Position numbers and translations under genes: made by a program. Below are positions 47,728-54,755 of a DNA stretch of 64,000 bases, in pieces. Source of the DNA: an uncultured Oscillospiraceae bacterium. GTDB taxonomy: Bacteria; Bacillota; Clostridia; Oscillospirales; Oscillospiraceae. The notes under the pieces are model-generated. The model was not told where the DNA came from. It ran no database searches and saw nothing but the letters and a program-made list of their open reading frames with translations. The number at the start of each line of letters is the position of its first letter. Position 1 is the stretch's first letter. Where the stretch lies: contig CATMVA010000001.1 of the NCBI GenBank assembly GCA_950075865.1, forward strand, positions 124,001 through 188,000. The letters are read 5' to 3'.

Positions 47728-48018
47728 ATGAGCGAGGAATTCGGCCCTGATTTTATTTCCATCACCGACGAGGATGGAAACGAATTTGAACTGGAGCATG
47801 TGGACACCATAGAGTACAACGGTCAGATTTATATGGCCTTCTTCCCCGCCGACACCGGAGAAGAAAAAGAGGATGACGAGGAGGATGGTCTCATCATCCT
47901 GAAGATCGTTGTCGTAGATGGGGAAGAGCAGCTTTCCACCCTGGACAGCGAAGAAGAACTGGAAGAGATCTATGACAAGTTCATGGAGCTTCTCTTTCAG
48001 GATGAAGAGGATGAGTGA
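47728..48018 (+). CDS. DUF1292 family acidic protein (96 aa)
   Basis: This is a strongly acidic protein with the DUF1292 pattern: FISITDEDGNEFELEHVDTI, YNGQIYMAFFPAD, GLIILKIV and ending in LEEIYDKFMELLFQDEEDE. Its function is unknown; in Bacillus the homologue YrzB belongs to the ruvX (yrrK)-yrzL neighbourhood. Here ruvX is about 5 kb away. The ATG follows GGAGG. A 6S RNA gene follows directly. Confidence 0.87.
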   Translation: MSEEFGPDFISITDEDGNEFELEHVDTIEYNGQIYMAFFPADTGEEKEDDEEDGLIILKIVVVDGEEQLSTLDSEEELEEIYDKFMELLFQDEEDE

Positions 48019-48024
48019 TCATAC

Positions 48025-48218
48025 ATTTCCCTGCCTGGTTCGTGATGGATCCTTTTAAACCCACATTTTTAAAACGGGATGCTGACTCGTTCCGCGGTTC
48101 GCAGGCCTCCCGGCCCAAAGTCGGAAGTTGGAAGCGGTAATGCGGATACGGAGGCGACCCACCTGCCGGAGACGTGCAGGTTTTAAATGGGTCCACACGG
48201 CCATGGCGGGGTTCTGTT
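48025..48218 (+). ncRNA. ssrS: Probable 6S RNA (SsrS), clostridial type
   Basis: This noncoding stretch of about 190 nt folds end to end. CCCTGCCTGG (48029-48038) faces CCATGGCGGGG (48201-48211), and GTTCGTGATGGATCC faces GGGTCCACACGGC. The interior shows words I associate with clostridial 6S RNAs (TTTAAACCCACATTTTTAAA, GCGGTAATGCGGATACGGAG, GCGACCCACCTGCCGG). 6S RNA mimics an open promoter and holds SigA-RNA polymerase in stationary phase. A terminator follows. Identification is by pattern memory and folding by eye; a covariance-model search would settle it. Confidence 0.7.
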
Positions 48219-48230
48219 TTTCCAAAAGTA

Positions 48231-48250
48231 AGCCGCTGAAGTCAGCGGCT
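48231..48250 (+). terminator. Terminator of the 6S RNA
   Basis: AGCCGCTGA pairs with TCAGCGGCT around AG and is followed by TTTTCTCTTG. Confidence 0.85.
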
Positions 48251-48295
48251 TTTCTCTTGTCTGCTTTTGTTTACGCATTTTTCATTTTTGGGGGC

Positions 48296-48324
48296 TTGCA
48301 AGAAGCGACACTTTCTTGTATAAT
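48296..48324 (+). promoter_or_regulatory. Promoter of the foldase gene
   Basis: TTGCAA and a consensus TATAAT are 17 bp apart, 65 bp before the ATG. Confidence 0.7.
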
Positions 48325-48389
48325 ATCCAAATGCGTCAGACCGGACGCGATTTCCGGTCATAAGGATAAAATGAGAGGACTGAACGCAA

Positions 48390-50135
48390 ATGAGCGCATC
48401 CGACAAGAAGAAGCTAAAAAAAGTCGCTATGGCCGATGGAATGACCCAAAAGCAGCGTCAGGAGGCTGAAGCTGCCCAAACCGTCAAGCGGAAAAAGACC
48501 ATTTACTGGACGGTTGGTATCATCTGCGCTGTGGCCGCCGCGGCTCTGCTGATCTGGAACAACATCGGCGGAGTTATGAGCCATCGTCACTACAACGATG
48601 TGGCCGCTACTGTAAACGGTACCAATTACACGGTGGGCGATCTGCAGTACTATTATGGCGGAGCTCGCCAGAACCTCTACTCCCTGTACAGTGCGTACGG
48701 GATCTCTTTCTTCAATTCTTCGGTAAGCGACGGCGCACAATGGTACAGTGAAGCCGACAACAAAACTCTGGCCGACTATTTCCGGGAGACCGCGCTGGCC
48801 AATTTGAAGCAGGTATCCGCCCTGTGTAGCGCCGCCAACGAAGCCGGCTACACCCTGTCCGAAGAGGGGCAGGCATCTATTGACGAGGCTTTGAGCCAGA
48901 TCGACACATACCGCGCCCAGCGTGGTCTGACCCGTGACGGATACCTGGCCCAAATTTACGGGGAAAGCGTCACCGAGCAGGTCTTCCTGCGGAACCTGAC
49001 TGCCAGCACACTGGCAAGCGAGTACAGCCAGCATCACCAGGACAGCATTTCCTATGATGACGCCGCCCTCTACACCTATTATAATGAGCACCCTGACACT
49101 CTGGACAGCTATGACTATCGTGTGTTCACCATCAGTGGCACGCCCGAGGCAAAGACCGACGACGAGGGCAACACCGTGACTCCCACCGACGAAGAGACCG
49201 CAGCCGCCAAGGAGAACGCCAAGGCTCAGGCCGAGGCTGCCGTCAAGGAGATCGAGGAGGCCGAGGACCGTGTAGAGGCCTTTATCGCGGCCGCGCCCAA
49301 GTATGTCTCGGAAAACACCAAAGAGGCCTACACCCTTGATAAAAACTATTCCCTGCAATCCGGTGTACTGGGCAGCAACCTGAGCCAGGCCTATATCGGA
49401 ACCTGGCTTATGGATAAAGAACGCAAGGCCGGTGACGTGGCTTATGTGGAGGCCGGCAGTAATTATCAGGTGGTTCTCTTCCTTGACCGCTATCTGAACA
49501 CCGATCCCACTGTGGATATGCGCCACATCCTGATCCAGCCCAAAACCTCCGATGAGGCCGAGACCAACGAGTCCAACGCCAAAGTCCCCACTCAGGACGA
49601 GATGGATGCCGCCAAAGCTGAGCTCCAAAAAATTTATGACGAATGGAAAGACGGCGAGGCCACCGAGGAGAGCTTTGCCGCTCTTGCCGAGAAGTATTCC
49701 ACTGATGGTCGAAATACGGATGGCAGTTTGGCGAAAGCTGGTGGTTTGTATGACCACGTCACTGAGGACTATATGATCCCCAGCATTGATGAGTGGCTCT
49801 TCGCTGCCGGCAGAAAACCCGGTGATGTCGAAATGCTCGAGTACAACGAGGAAAACGGCCGTTATTACGGCTGGCACCTGGTTTATTATGTCCAGGAAAA
49901 TGAGCCCATCTGGAAAGATTCCGCACGGGAAGCTAAACGCTCCACTGACCAGTCCGAGTGGCTGACCGCCCTTACCGAGGCCGTGGAGGCCACCTCCGCC
50001 GACGGAATGCAATATGTGGGCTCCGTCAACACCGCTGTTCCCACTGCCACCCCTACCCCCACCAGCAGCGAGCAGCCCGGCGAGAGTGAATTGTCCAGCG
50101 AGAGCGAAGAGCCCTCCGCCTCTCCTGCTCAGTAA
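48390..50135 (+). CDS. Membrane-anchored parvulin-type peptidylprolyl isomerase / SurA-like foldase (581 aa)
   Basis: A cytoplasmic basic tail leads to a single membrane helix (about 37-57, TIYWTVGIICAVAAAALLIW). The rest is extracellular. A SurA-N-like helical region (about 70-230) is interrupted by an Ala/Glu-rich helix (270-300). The parvulin domain begins at VDMRHILIQPKT (about 375) and continues through FAALAEKYSTDGRNTDG and GGLYDHVTEDYMIPSIDEWL. The tail is Ser/Pro/Glu-rich. It probably helps fold secreted proteins, like PrsA, but lacks a lipobox. Confidence 0.88.
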   Translation: MSASDKKKLKKVAMADGMTQKQRQEAEAAQTVKRKKTIYWTVGIICAVAAAALLIWNNIGGVMSHRHYNDVAATVNGTNYTVGDLQYYYGGARQNLYSLYSAYGISFFNSSVSDGAQWYSEADNKTLADYFRETALANLKQVSALCSAANEAGYTLSEEGQASIDEALSQIDTYRAQRGLTRDGYLAQIYGESVTEQVFLRNLTASTLASEYSQHHQDSISYDDAALYTYYNEHPDTLDSYDYRVFTISGTPEAKTDDEGNTVTPTDEETAAAKENAKAQAEAAVKEIEEAEDRVEAFIAAAPKYVSENTKEAYTLDKNYSLQSGVLGSNLSQAYIGTWLMDKERKAGDVAYVEAGSNYQVVLFLDRYLNTDPTVDMRHILIQPKTSDEAETNESNAKVPTQDEMDAAKAELQKIYDEWKDGEATEESFAALAEKYSTDGRNTDGSLAKAGGLYDHVTEDYMIPSIDEWLFAAGRKPGDVEMLEYNEENGRYYGWHLVYYVQENEPIWKDSAREAKRSTDQSEWLTALTEAVEATSADGMQYVGSVNTAVPTATPTPTSSEQPGESELSSESEEPSASPAQ

Positions 50136-50146
50136 ATCCAACCCGT

Positions 50147-50173
50147 GGAGGGCCGCCAAACTGGCGGCCCTCC
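50147..50173 (+). terminator. Terminator-like hairpin between the foldase gene and tcdA
   Basis: GGAGGGCCGCC pairs perfectly with GGCGGCCCTCC around AAACT, followed by CTTCTTG. The T-run is weak, so readthrough into tcdA is likely. Confidence 0.65.
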
Positions 50174-50203
50174 CTTCTTGTCGGTATCAAGGAGGTCTCC
50201 CTT

Positions 50204-50929
50204 ATGGACGAAACCCTGCTCCGCACCGAAATGCTCCTTGGCCCCGATGCTATGGCAAAGCTGAAACACAGCCATGTCGCCGTTCTTGGTCTCGGCGGCG
50301 TGGGCTCCTGGTGCACGGAGGCCCTGGCCCGTTCCGGCATAGGGACGATCACCCTGGTTGACTGCGATGAGGTGGCCTCCTCCAACCTGAATCGTCAGCT
50401 GGAAGCCACGACCTCCACCCTGGGCATGCCAAAAGCTCAGGCCATGGCCGAACGGATTGCCCTGGTGGCCCCGGGCTGTAAAGCAAATCCACTTGTGTAC
50501 CGCTATACACCAGAGGATCGGGAAATCTTTTTTGCCGGCAGATACGACTACATTGTGGATGCTATCGACCTGGTTTCCTGTAAACTGGATCTGATTCAGA
50601 CCTCGCTGGAGCGAAATATTCCCATCATCTCGGCACTGGGCACAGGGAACAAGCTGGACCCCACCCGATTCCAGATCTCCGACATCTCCAAAACTATGGG
50701 CTGTCCTCTGGCTCGGGTAATCCGTAAAGAACTGCGTGCCAGAGGGGTCCTCCATCACCGGGTCCTCTGGTCTGATGAGGAGACGATCGCCCCCCAGAGC
50801 TGTGGTGAAACACCTCCTCCCGGCCGCCGAAGCATTCCCGGCAGCGTGGCTTGGGTCCCCTCCTGCGCCGGGCTCATGCTTGCCGGTGATGTGGTACTTT
50901 CTCTCACCAAAAAAGAACGGAACGCATAA
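50204..50929 (+). CDS. tcdA: tRNA threonylcarbamoyladenosine dehydratase TcdA (241 aa)
   Basis: This E1-like/ThiF-fold enzyme cyclises t6A37 of tRNA to ct6A using ATP. The nucleotide loop is VAVLGLGGVGSWCTEAL, followed by LVDCDEVASSNLNRQ (the conserved D and NxxRQ), VDAIDLVSCKLDLI and ALGTGNKLDPTRFQISDIS. The last is specific to the TcdA/YgdL branch. The ATG follows AAGGAGG. Confidence 0.94.
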   Translation: MDETLLRTEMLLGPDAMAKLKHSHVAVLGLGGVGSWCTEALARSGIGTITLVDCDEVASSNLNRQLEATTSTLGMPKAQAMAERIALVAPGCKANPLVYRYTPEDREIFFAGRYDYIVDAIDLVSCKLDLIQTSLERNIPIISALGTGNKLDPTRFQISDISKTMGCPLARVIRKELRARGVLHHRVLWSDEETIAPQSCGETPPPGRRSIPGSVAWVPSCAGLMLAGDVVLSLTKKERNA

Positions 50930-50934
50930 AAGTC

Positions 50935-50967
50935 CCCCCTTGCAGGCACATTAGAGCTGCAAGGGGG
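50935..50967 (+). terminator. Terminator of tcdA that contains the ribosome binding site of the next gene
   Basis: CCCCCTTGCAG pairs perfectly with CTGCAAGGGGG and is followed by CGTTTTTT. The AAGGGGG of the right arm is also the only ribosome binding site for the ATG at 50976, eight bases further on. Confidence 0.78.
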
Positions 50968-50975
50968 CGTTTTTT

Positions 50976-51335
50976 ATGAAGGAAAATAAGCGCTGGGCTA
51001 TACTGGCCGGAGGTTTGGCCGGCTTGATCAACGGTTTTTTCGGCGGAGGCGGCGGTATGGTCCTGGTACCATTGTTGGGCGACCAATGCAGCCTGGATCA
51101 GCGGAGAGCCTTTGCCACCTCGATAGCCATCATCTTGCCGCTGTGCGCCCTGTCCTCTGTCCTTTACTATCTCCGGGGCGGACTTGAATTTTCAGTTGCT
51201 CTCCCCTATTTGGCCGGTGGCTTGATCGGCGGTTATGCGGGCGGAATACTGTTCAACAAACTGAATATGGACTGGCTGCGGCGGGCTTTTGCTCTCCTCA
51301 TCCTTTATGGCGGCGTAAAGTCGCTTTTCTTTTGA
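50976..51335 (+). CDS. TauE/SafE (TSUP) family half-transporter, N-terminal-type (119 aa)
   Basis: This four-helix membrane protein matches one half of a TSUP transporter. The motif GLAGLINGFFGGGGGMVLVP is the repeat signature, later GLIGGYAGG and the closing RRAFALLILYGGVKSLFF. Full TSUP proteins are about 250 aa with two such halves; here each half is a separate gene. TSUP members export sulfite, sulfoacetate or other organic anions; the substrate is unknown. Its ribosome binding site lies inside the tcdA terminator hairpin. Confidence 0.85.
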   Translation: MKENKRWAILAGGLAGLINGFFGGGGGMVLVPLLGDQCSLDQRRAFATSIAIILPLCALSSVLYYLRGGLEFSVALPYLAGGLIGGYAGGILFNKLNMDWLRRAFALLILYGGVKSLFF

Positions 51336-51706
51336 TGGGGCCCTGGCTCACTGCCGTGCTGGCCGGAGCGGCCACCGGGGTCCTCTCCGGATTTGGCATT
51401 GGCGGCGGGACCTTGCTTTTGATCTATATGACTACTTTCGCCGGAGTGGACCAGCATCTGGCTCAGGGAATCAATCTACTCTATTTTCTCCCCACCGCTG
51501 CCACCGCGCTGCCCAGTCATATCAAAAATGGCTATATCGACAAAAAAACGGCCAAGCCCGCCATTTTGGCAGGTTTGGCCGGTACCGCCGCCGCAGCTTG
51601 GGTAGCTACAAGTTTAGAGGTTTCCCTTTTGCGCCGATTCTTCGGTGGATATCTCATCTATATCGGCATCAAAGAATTATTCCGCAAAGCTCCACAAGGT
51701 AAATAG
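51335..51706 (+). CDS. TauE/SafE (TSUP) family half-transporter, C-terminal-type (123 aa)
   Basis: This is the second half-sized TSUP protein, with AGAATGVLSGFGIGGGTLLLI as its repeat signature, then LAQGINLLYFLPTAATALPSH and RRFFGGYLIYIGIKELF. The ATG overlaps the stop codon of the first half as TGATG, so translation is coupled and equal amounts for a heterodimer are expected. A TTG one codon earlier is a less likely start. It ends 2 bp from the convergent unknown gene, and no terminator is seen between them. Confidence 0.85.
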   Translation: MGPWLTAVLAGAATGVLSGFGIGGGTLLLIYMTTFAGVDQHLAQGINLLYFLPTAATALPSHIKNGYIDKKTAKPAILAGLAGTAAAAWVATSLEVSLLRRFFGGYLIYIGIKELFRKAPQGK

Positions 51707-51708
51707 CC

Positions 51709-52455
51709 TTACAGACCCGTTGAAAGGTGACATCCGGTGCCCCTCTCAAACACTCTCGCTTCCTCCGGCGAAAGAAAAAGGATCGTCATCCCCTGGTAAT
51801 TGTTCCACATGGCATAATACCGTTTGATGGCCCCCTCCTGCTCCAAAATATCGTTTACCGACTTCAGGATAGAACAGTCCAGCCAGTCCAGCATGGCCTG
51901 CGTATCGATGGTGTAGGGTTTCCCATTATAGTTCAGCTTCACCCGCCGAAGGCCAGTCCCCTCCTCCCAGTTTACCTGACTGTCATCCTGGACCACGTCA
52001 GTGATTGGAACCTCGTCGCCAGAGATGGACAACAGCCCCTGGAAAAACAGAGGATACATGGTGCTTTCGTCAAACACCTCAGTGTCCAAGGCATACACCT
52101 GATCTGTGAGCGGCTTCCACTCTCCGGTCTCATAATTGAAATCTCCCATTCCCACGCTGGCTAGAAAGTCAGCGTATCCATCGCCCGACTGTTTCTCCAA
52201 CCGCTGTCGGACTTCCTCCAAGAAGACAATGCCAAGCTCCTCCAGGACCTTGAGCTTTGCCTTTGCGGAAAGCTCTTGCCCCGGCTGGTTCATCAAATCA
52301 TCTAATAAGTAGTCGTCAAACTTGCCCATATCCCCCACTGATTCTCCCCCCGGTCGAGACCAAACGTATTTATCTCCACTCAATCTGACTATTATCGCCA
52401 GACAGGCCAAAAAACCTGCAAGAAAGATAAGTCCCCGTTTGAATTCCTTTGTCAT
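51709..52455 (-). CDS. Membrane-anchored protein of unknown function (248 aa)
   Basis: I do not recognise this protein. One N-terminal membrane segment (about 8-24, GLIFLAGFLACLAIIV) without a cleavage or lipobox motif is followed by a soluble, acidic domain facing outward. Visible stretches are FDDYLLDDLMNQPGQELSAK, LGIVFLEEVRQRLEKQ and the C-terminal GMTILFLSPEEARVFERGTG. No catalytic motif stands out. It overlaps ruvX by ATGA and thus belongs to the trxA-ruvX operon, which does not reveal its role. Confidence 0.75.
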   Translation of the reverse strand: MTKEFKRGLIFLAGFLACLAIIVRLSGDKYVWSRPGGESVGDMGKFDDYLLDDLMNQPGQELSAKAKLKVLEELGIVFLEEVRQRLEKQSGDGYADFLASVGMGDFNYETGEWKPLTDQVYALDTEVFDESTMYPLFFQGLLSISGDEVPITDVVQDDSQVNWEEGTGLRRVKLNYNGKPYTIDTQAMLDWLDCSILKSVNDILEQEGAIKRYYAMWNNYQGMTILFLSPEEARVFERGTGCHLSTGL

Positions 52456-52877
52456 TCGCCCCGCTCCAATCGCTTTTTGACTAAATATCCCTCTAAAATA
52501 AGGGTGGCCGCCACAGCATCCACATTCTTTCTGTGCGCCTTCATCTTTTTGCCGCTTTCATGTAATATGGCATGGGCCTCGATGGTGGTCCTCCGTTCGT
52601 CCCAGAGAATCGGCTTCAAGCCCGTAGTCTGCTCCAGTAGTGCGGCAAAGGCACGATAATGGTCGGCACGAAGGCTCTCTGTACCATCCATATTGCGCGG
52701 AAAGCCCATTACCAACTCTTCAGCCCCCTGCTCTTTCACCATCCGTGCCACCTCAGCCGCTACCATCTCAGCCTTATGGTTCTGGATCACCGTGGTGAAC
52801 CCCGCCAGCAGCCCAGTGGGGTCAGATACGGCGACGCCCGTCCGGGCGTCGCCGTAATCAATAGCCATGATCCTCAT
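52452..52877 (-). CDS. ruvX: Putative pre-16S rRNA nuclease / Holliday junction resolvase RuvX (YqgF, 141 aa)
   Basis: It has the RNase H-like YqgF fold: MRIMAIDYGDARTGVAVSD (first catalytic Asp), ELVMGFPRNMDGTES, LWDERRTTIEAHAIL (Glu region) and AHRKNVDAVAATLILEGYL (last Asp). It processes the 16S rRNA 5' end in E. coli, and a role in recombination has also been proposed. It is joined by 4-bp ATGA overlaps to trxA upstream and to the unknown gene downstream. Confidence 0.93.
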   Translation of the reverse strand: MRIMAIDYGDARTGVAVSDPTGLLAGFTTVIQNHKAEMVAAEVARMVKEQGAEELVMGFPRNMDGTESLRADHYRAFAALLEQTTGLKPILWDERRTTIEAHAILHESGKKMKAHRKNVDAVAATLILEGYLVKKRLERGE

Positions 52878-53206
52878 GCATTCTGTTCCAAAACGCTGTC
52901 CAGCACCTCTGTATAGGTGTCCATAGGCATAACACCCACCTTACGGTCAATCTCTTCACCATTCTTGAGCAGAATAACTGTAGGAATGCTCATGACTCCA
53001 TACCGCCGGGCCAGCTCGGATTCCTCATCCACATTCACCTTACCAATAATCACACCCTGTCCCTCATACTCATCGGCCAGCTGCTCAATAACAGGACCCA
53101 GCATCCGGCAGGGGCCACACCATTCAGCCCAAAAATCTACCAGCATAGGCTCACTGCCGCCCAGCGCCTTATCAAAACCCTCTTGGTCAAAATGTATCAA
53201 CGCCAT
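52874..53206 (-). CDS. trxA: Thioredoxin (110 aa)
   Basis: This is a classical thioredoxin fold with the active site FWAEWCGPCRML (Cys 30 and 33), KVNVDEESELARRYGV, the cis-Pro loop MSIPTVILLKNG and length 110. The ATG 53204-53206 follows GGAAAGGAT; an upstream extension of the frame is not homologous. It is first gene of the trxA-ruvX-unknown operon. Confidence 0.95.
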   Translation of the reverse strand: MALIHFDQEGFDKALGGSEPMLVDFWAEWCGPCRMLGPVIEQLADEYEGQGVIIGKVNVDEESELARRYGVMSIPTVILLKNGEEIDRKVGVMPMDTYTEVLDSVLEQNA

Positions 53207-53261
53207 GAAAAACATCCTTTCCATTTTCGTTTGGGGAACAATACCATCCTTCCCTTTTTCA

Positions 53262-53291
53262 ATTATCATATACCCCCCCCTCTCTTGTCAA
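53262..53291 (-). promoter_or_regulatory. Promoter of trxA-ruvX
   Basis: TTGACA (53286-53291) and GATAAT are 18 bp apart on the minus strand (TGATAA at 17). The spacer holds a run of eight Gs. The -35 overlaps that of the divergent glycosyltransferase promoter. Confidence 0.65.
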
Positions 53292-53313
53292 GAGTTTTCT
53301 TTTGTAGTACAAT
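53285..53313 (+). promoter_or_regulatory. Promoter of the glycosyltransferase gene
   Basis: TTGTCA and TACAAT are 17 bp apart. The -35 shares five bases with the divergent trxA -35. Confidence 0.65.
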
Positions 53314-53348
53314 AAACGGGAAATCATCCAAAAGAGAGGAAACCGCCT

Positions 53349-54188
53349 ATGTCCACCCCCACGATTTCCATTATTGTTCCTGTTTATAATGCTTCTCCCT
53401 ATCTCCGTCAGTGCCTTGACTCCATTTTGGCACAAACCTTCCGTGATTTTGAGGCCATCCTGGTCAATGACGGAAGTACTGACGATTCTTTGGATATCTG
53501 CCGTTCCTATGCGCAGCGGGACAGCCGCTTTCTCATTCTTGACAAAGAAAACTCCGGTGTCTCAGATAGCCGCAACAAAGCTATAGAATGTGCCCGCGGA
53601 AAATATCTTCAGTTCATTGATTCGGACGATTGGTTTACTCCGGATGCCTCTGCCTCCCTTCTTCATGCTGCTGAAAGCACCGGCAGCGACCTTGTGGTCG
53701 GCCACTTCTTTCGGGTTGTTGGTGAGCGGGCCGCCCAGCGCGGACATATCAAAGAGGATCGTATCCTCACCCGGACCGACTATGCCGAAGAAATGCTGAA
53801 GGCCCCTGCAAACTACTACTATGGCGTTTTGTGGAACAAGCTGTACCGTCGTTCCATCATTGAAGGCAATCATTTGGCCTTTGATCCGCAAATCAAGTGG
53901 AGTGAGGATTTTCTCTTTAACTTAGAATATTTGGAGCACGTCAGGCTAATCGCCACTGTATCCCATCCCATTTACTATTATCGAAAACGGGAGAACAGTC
54001 TGGTCAACAGCCAGGCCAACCTGCGGAAGTTGGCTGCTATGAAAAGATCGACCTTTCGTGAATACAAGGAACTCTACCAAAAGCTGGATCTTTATGAGGA
54101 GAAAAAAGCCGACGTCTATCGTTATCTTCTTTCCGCCGCGGCTGACGGTGCGATAGGCCCTCTTGCACAAAAGCTTCCGGAACTCTGA
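53349..54188 (+). CDS. Family 2 glycosyltransferase (279 aa)
   Basis: This is a GT-A fold enzyme with ISIIVPVYNASPYLRQCLDS at the N-terminus, LVNDGSTDDSLDI, SGVSDSRNKAIECARGKYLQ and the DxD-type metal site FIDSDDWFTPDA. WNKLYRRSIIE and the C-terminal WSEDFLFNLEYL with YYYRKRENSL fit EpsJ/WcaA-like sugar transferases of surface polysaccharides. It is somewhat short for that group (often above 300 aa) and ends 6 bp before the terminator arm that borders the mobile element. No truncation by the element is evident. Confidence 0.9.
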   Translation: MSTPTISIIVPVYNASPYLRQCLDSILAQTFRDFEAILVNDGSTDDSLDICRSYAQRDSRFLILDKENSGVSDSRNKAIECARGKYLQFIDSDDWFTPDASASLLHAAESTGSDLVVGHFFRVVGERAAQRGHIKEDRILTRTDYAEEMLKAPANYYYGVLWNKLYRRSIIEGNHLAFDPQIKWSEDFLFNLEYLEHVRLIATVSHPIYYYRKRENSLVNSQANLRKLAAMKRSTFREYKELYQKLDLYEEKKADVYRYLLSAAADGAIGPLAQKLPEL

Positions 54189-54193
54189 ACCGC

Positions 54194-54231
54194 AAAGAGA
54201 GCGTCCCTGAAATAATGAGGTTCCGTAACGA
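54194..54231 (+). repeat. Left end of the element: host terminator arm plus element terminal repeat
   Basis: AAAGAGAGCGTCCC (54194-54207) is the exact reverse complement of 63346-63359. After TGAAATAAT comes GAGGTTCCGTAACGA (54217-54231), which matches the reverse complement of 63323-63337 at 13 of 15 positions. I read the outer 14-15 bp as one arm of a host terminator and the inner 15 bp as the element's own end. Confidence 0.7.
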
Positions 54232-54305
54232 TGGTTTCAAAAAATGTAGTAGAGACAGTCGATACGGTATATTGCAGAAAATCTGAACAAACGGAGGAAT
54301 CTGCA

Positions 54306-54671
54306 ATGAAATCATTATTTGAGAAAATAGGTGGCACCTATCATAAGAACGGTGATTATTTTCTGCCCGATTTGTCTCTGCCTGAAACCACTCCTGTTGG
54401 TATCTGGGGGCAGCGTAGGAAGCACTACCTGAAAACACAGCGGGGGCCACTCTACAACGCTCTGCTTCTCAGTGGCAAGTTGAATGGCCATTTGATTGAG
54501 GTTGATATCCAGGCAGAAGCTATGTTTTCTCAGTTGGTCAAACAACTGGCAGAACAGGAGCGTGTGACAGAGCAACTCAAAGCTGAGAACCAGATGGAGT
54601 GGATTGGGCGGATGAACAACGTCCAAAATCGGGCAACAGAAGTTATATGTAGCGAACTGATTTACACCTGA
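54306..54671 (+). CDS. tnpV: TnpV-like transposon-encoded protein (121 aa)
   Basis: It matches the TnpV family found in Tn4451-type and related clostridial elements: MKSLFEKIGGTYHKNGDYFL at the start, PVGIWGQRRKHYLKTQR, LYNALLLSGKLNGHL and the C-terminal QLKAENQMEWIGRMNNVQNR and ATEVICSELIY. The function is not established; it is not required for excision of Tn4451. The ATG 54306-54308 follows GGAGG. It is cited as a marker of element ancestry. Confidence 0.88.
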   Translation: MKSLFEKIGGTYHKNGDYFLPDLSLPETTPVGIWGQRRKHYLKTQRGPLYNALLLSGKLNGHLIEVDIQAEAMFSQLVKQLAEQERVTEQLKAENQMEWIGRMNNVQNRATEVICSELIYT

Positions 54672-54674
54672 GCA

Positions 54675-54706
54675 ACAGGGCCGGGGGAATGCTCCCCCGG
54701 CCCTGT
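54675..54706. terminator. Terminator between tnpV and the DUF4238 gene
   Basis: ACAGGGCCGGGGGA pairs perfectly with TCCCCCGGCCCTGT around ATGC, with short T-runs on either side. It serves two convergent transcripts. Confidence 0.8.
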
Positions 54707-54755
54707 TTGACTTGCAATGAAAAGACCACTTGTCCGATGTACCGTTTCCTCTTAA

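Noticed and set aside
48414-50159. A 581-codon open frame antisense to the parvulin-type foldase gene
   Set aside because: It arises from the codon bias of the real gene on the plus strand. It has no ribosome binding site or family motifs and overlaps the gene almost completely.
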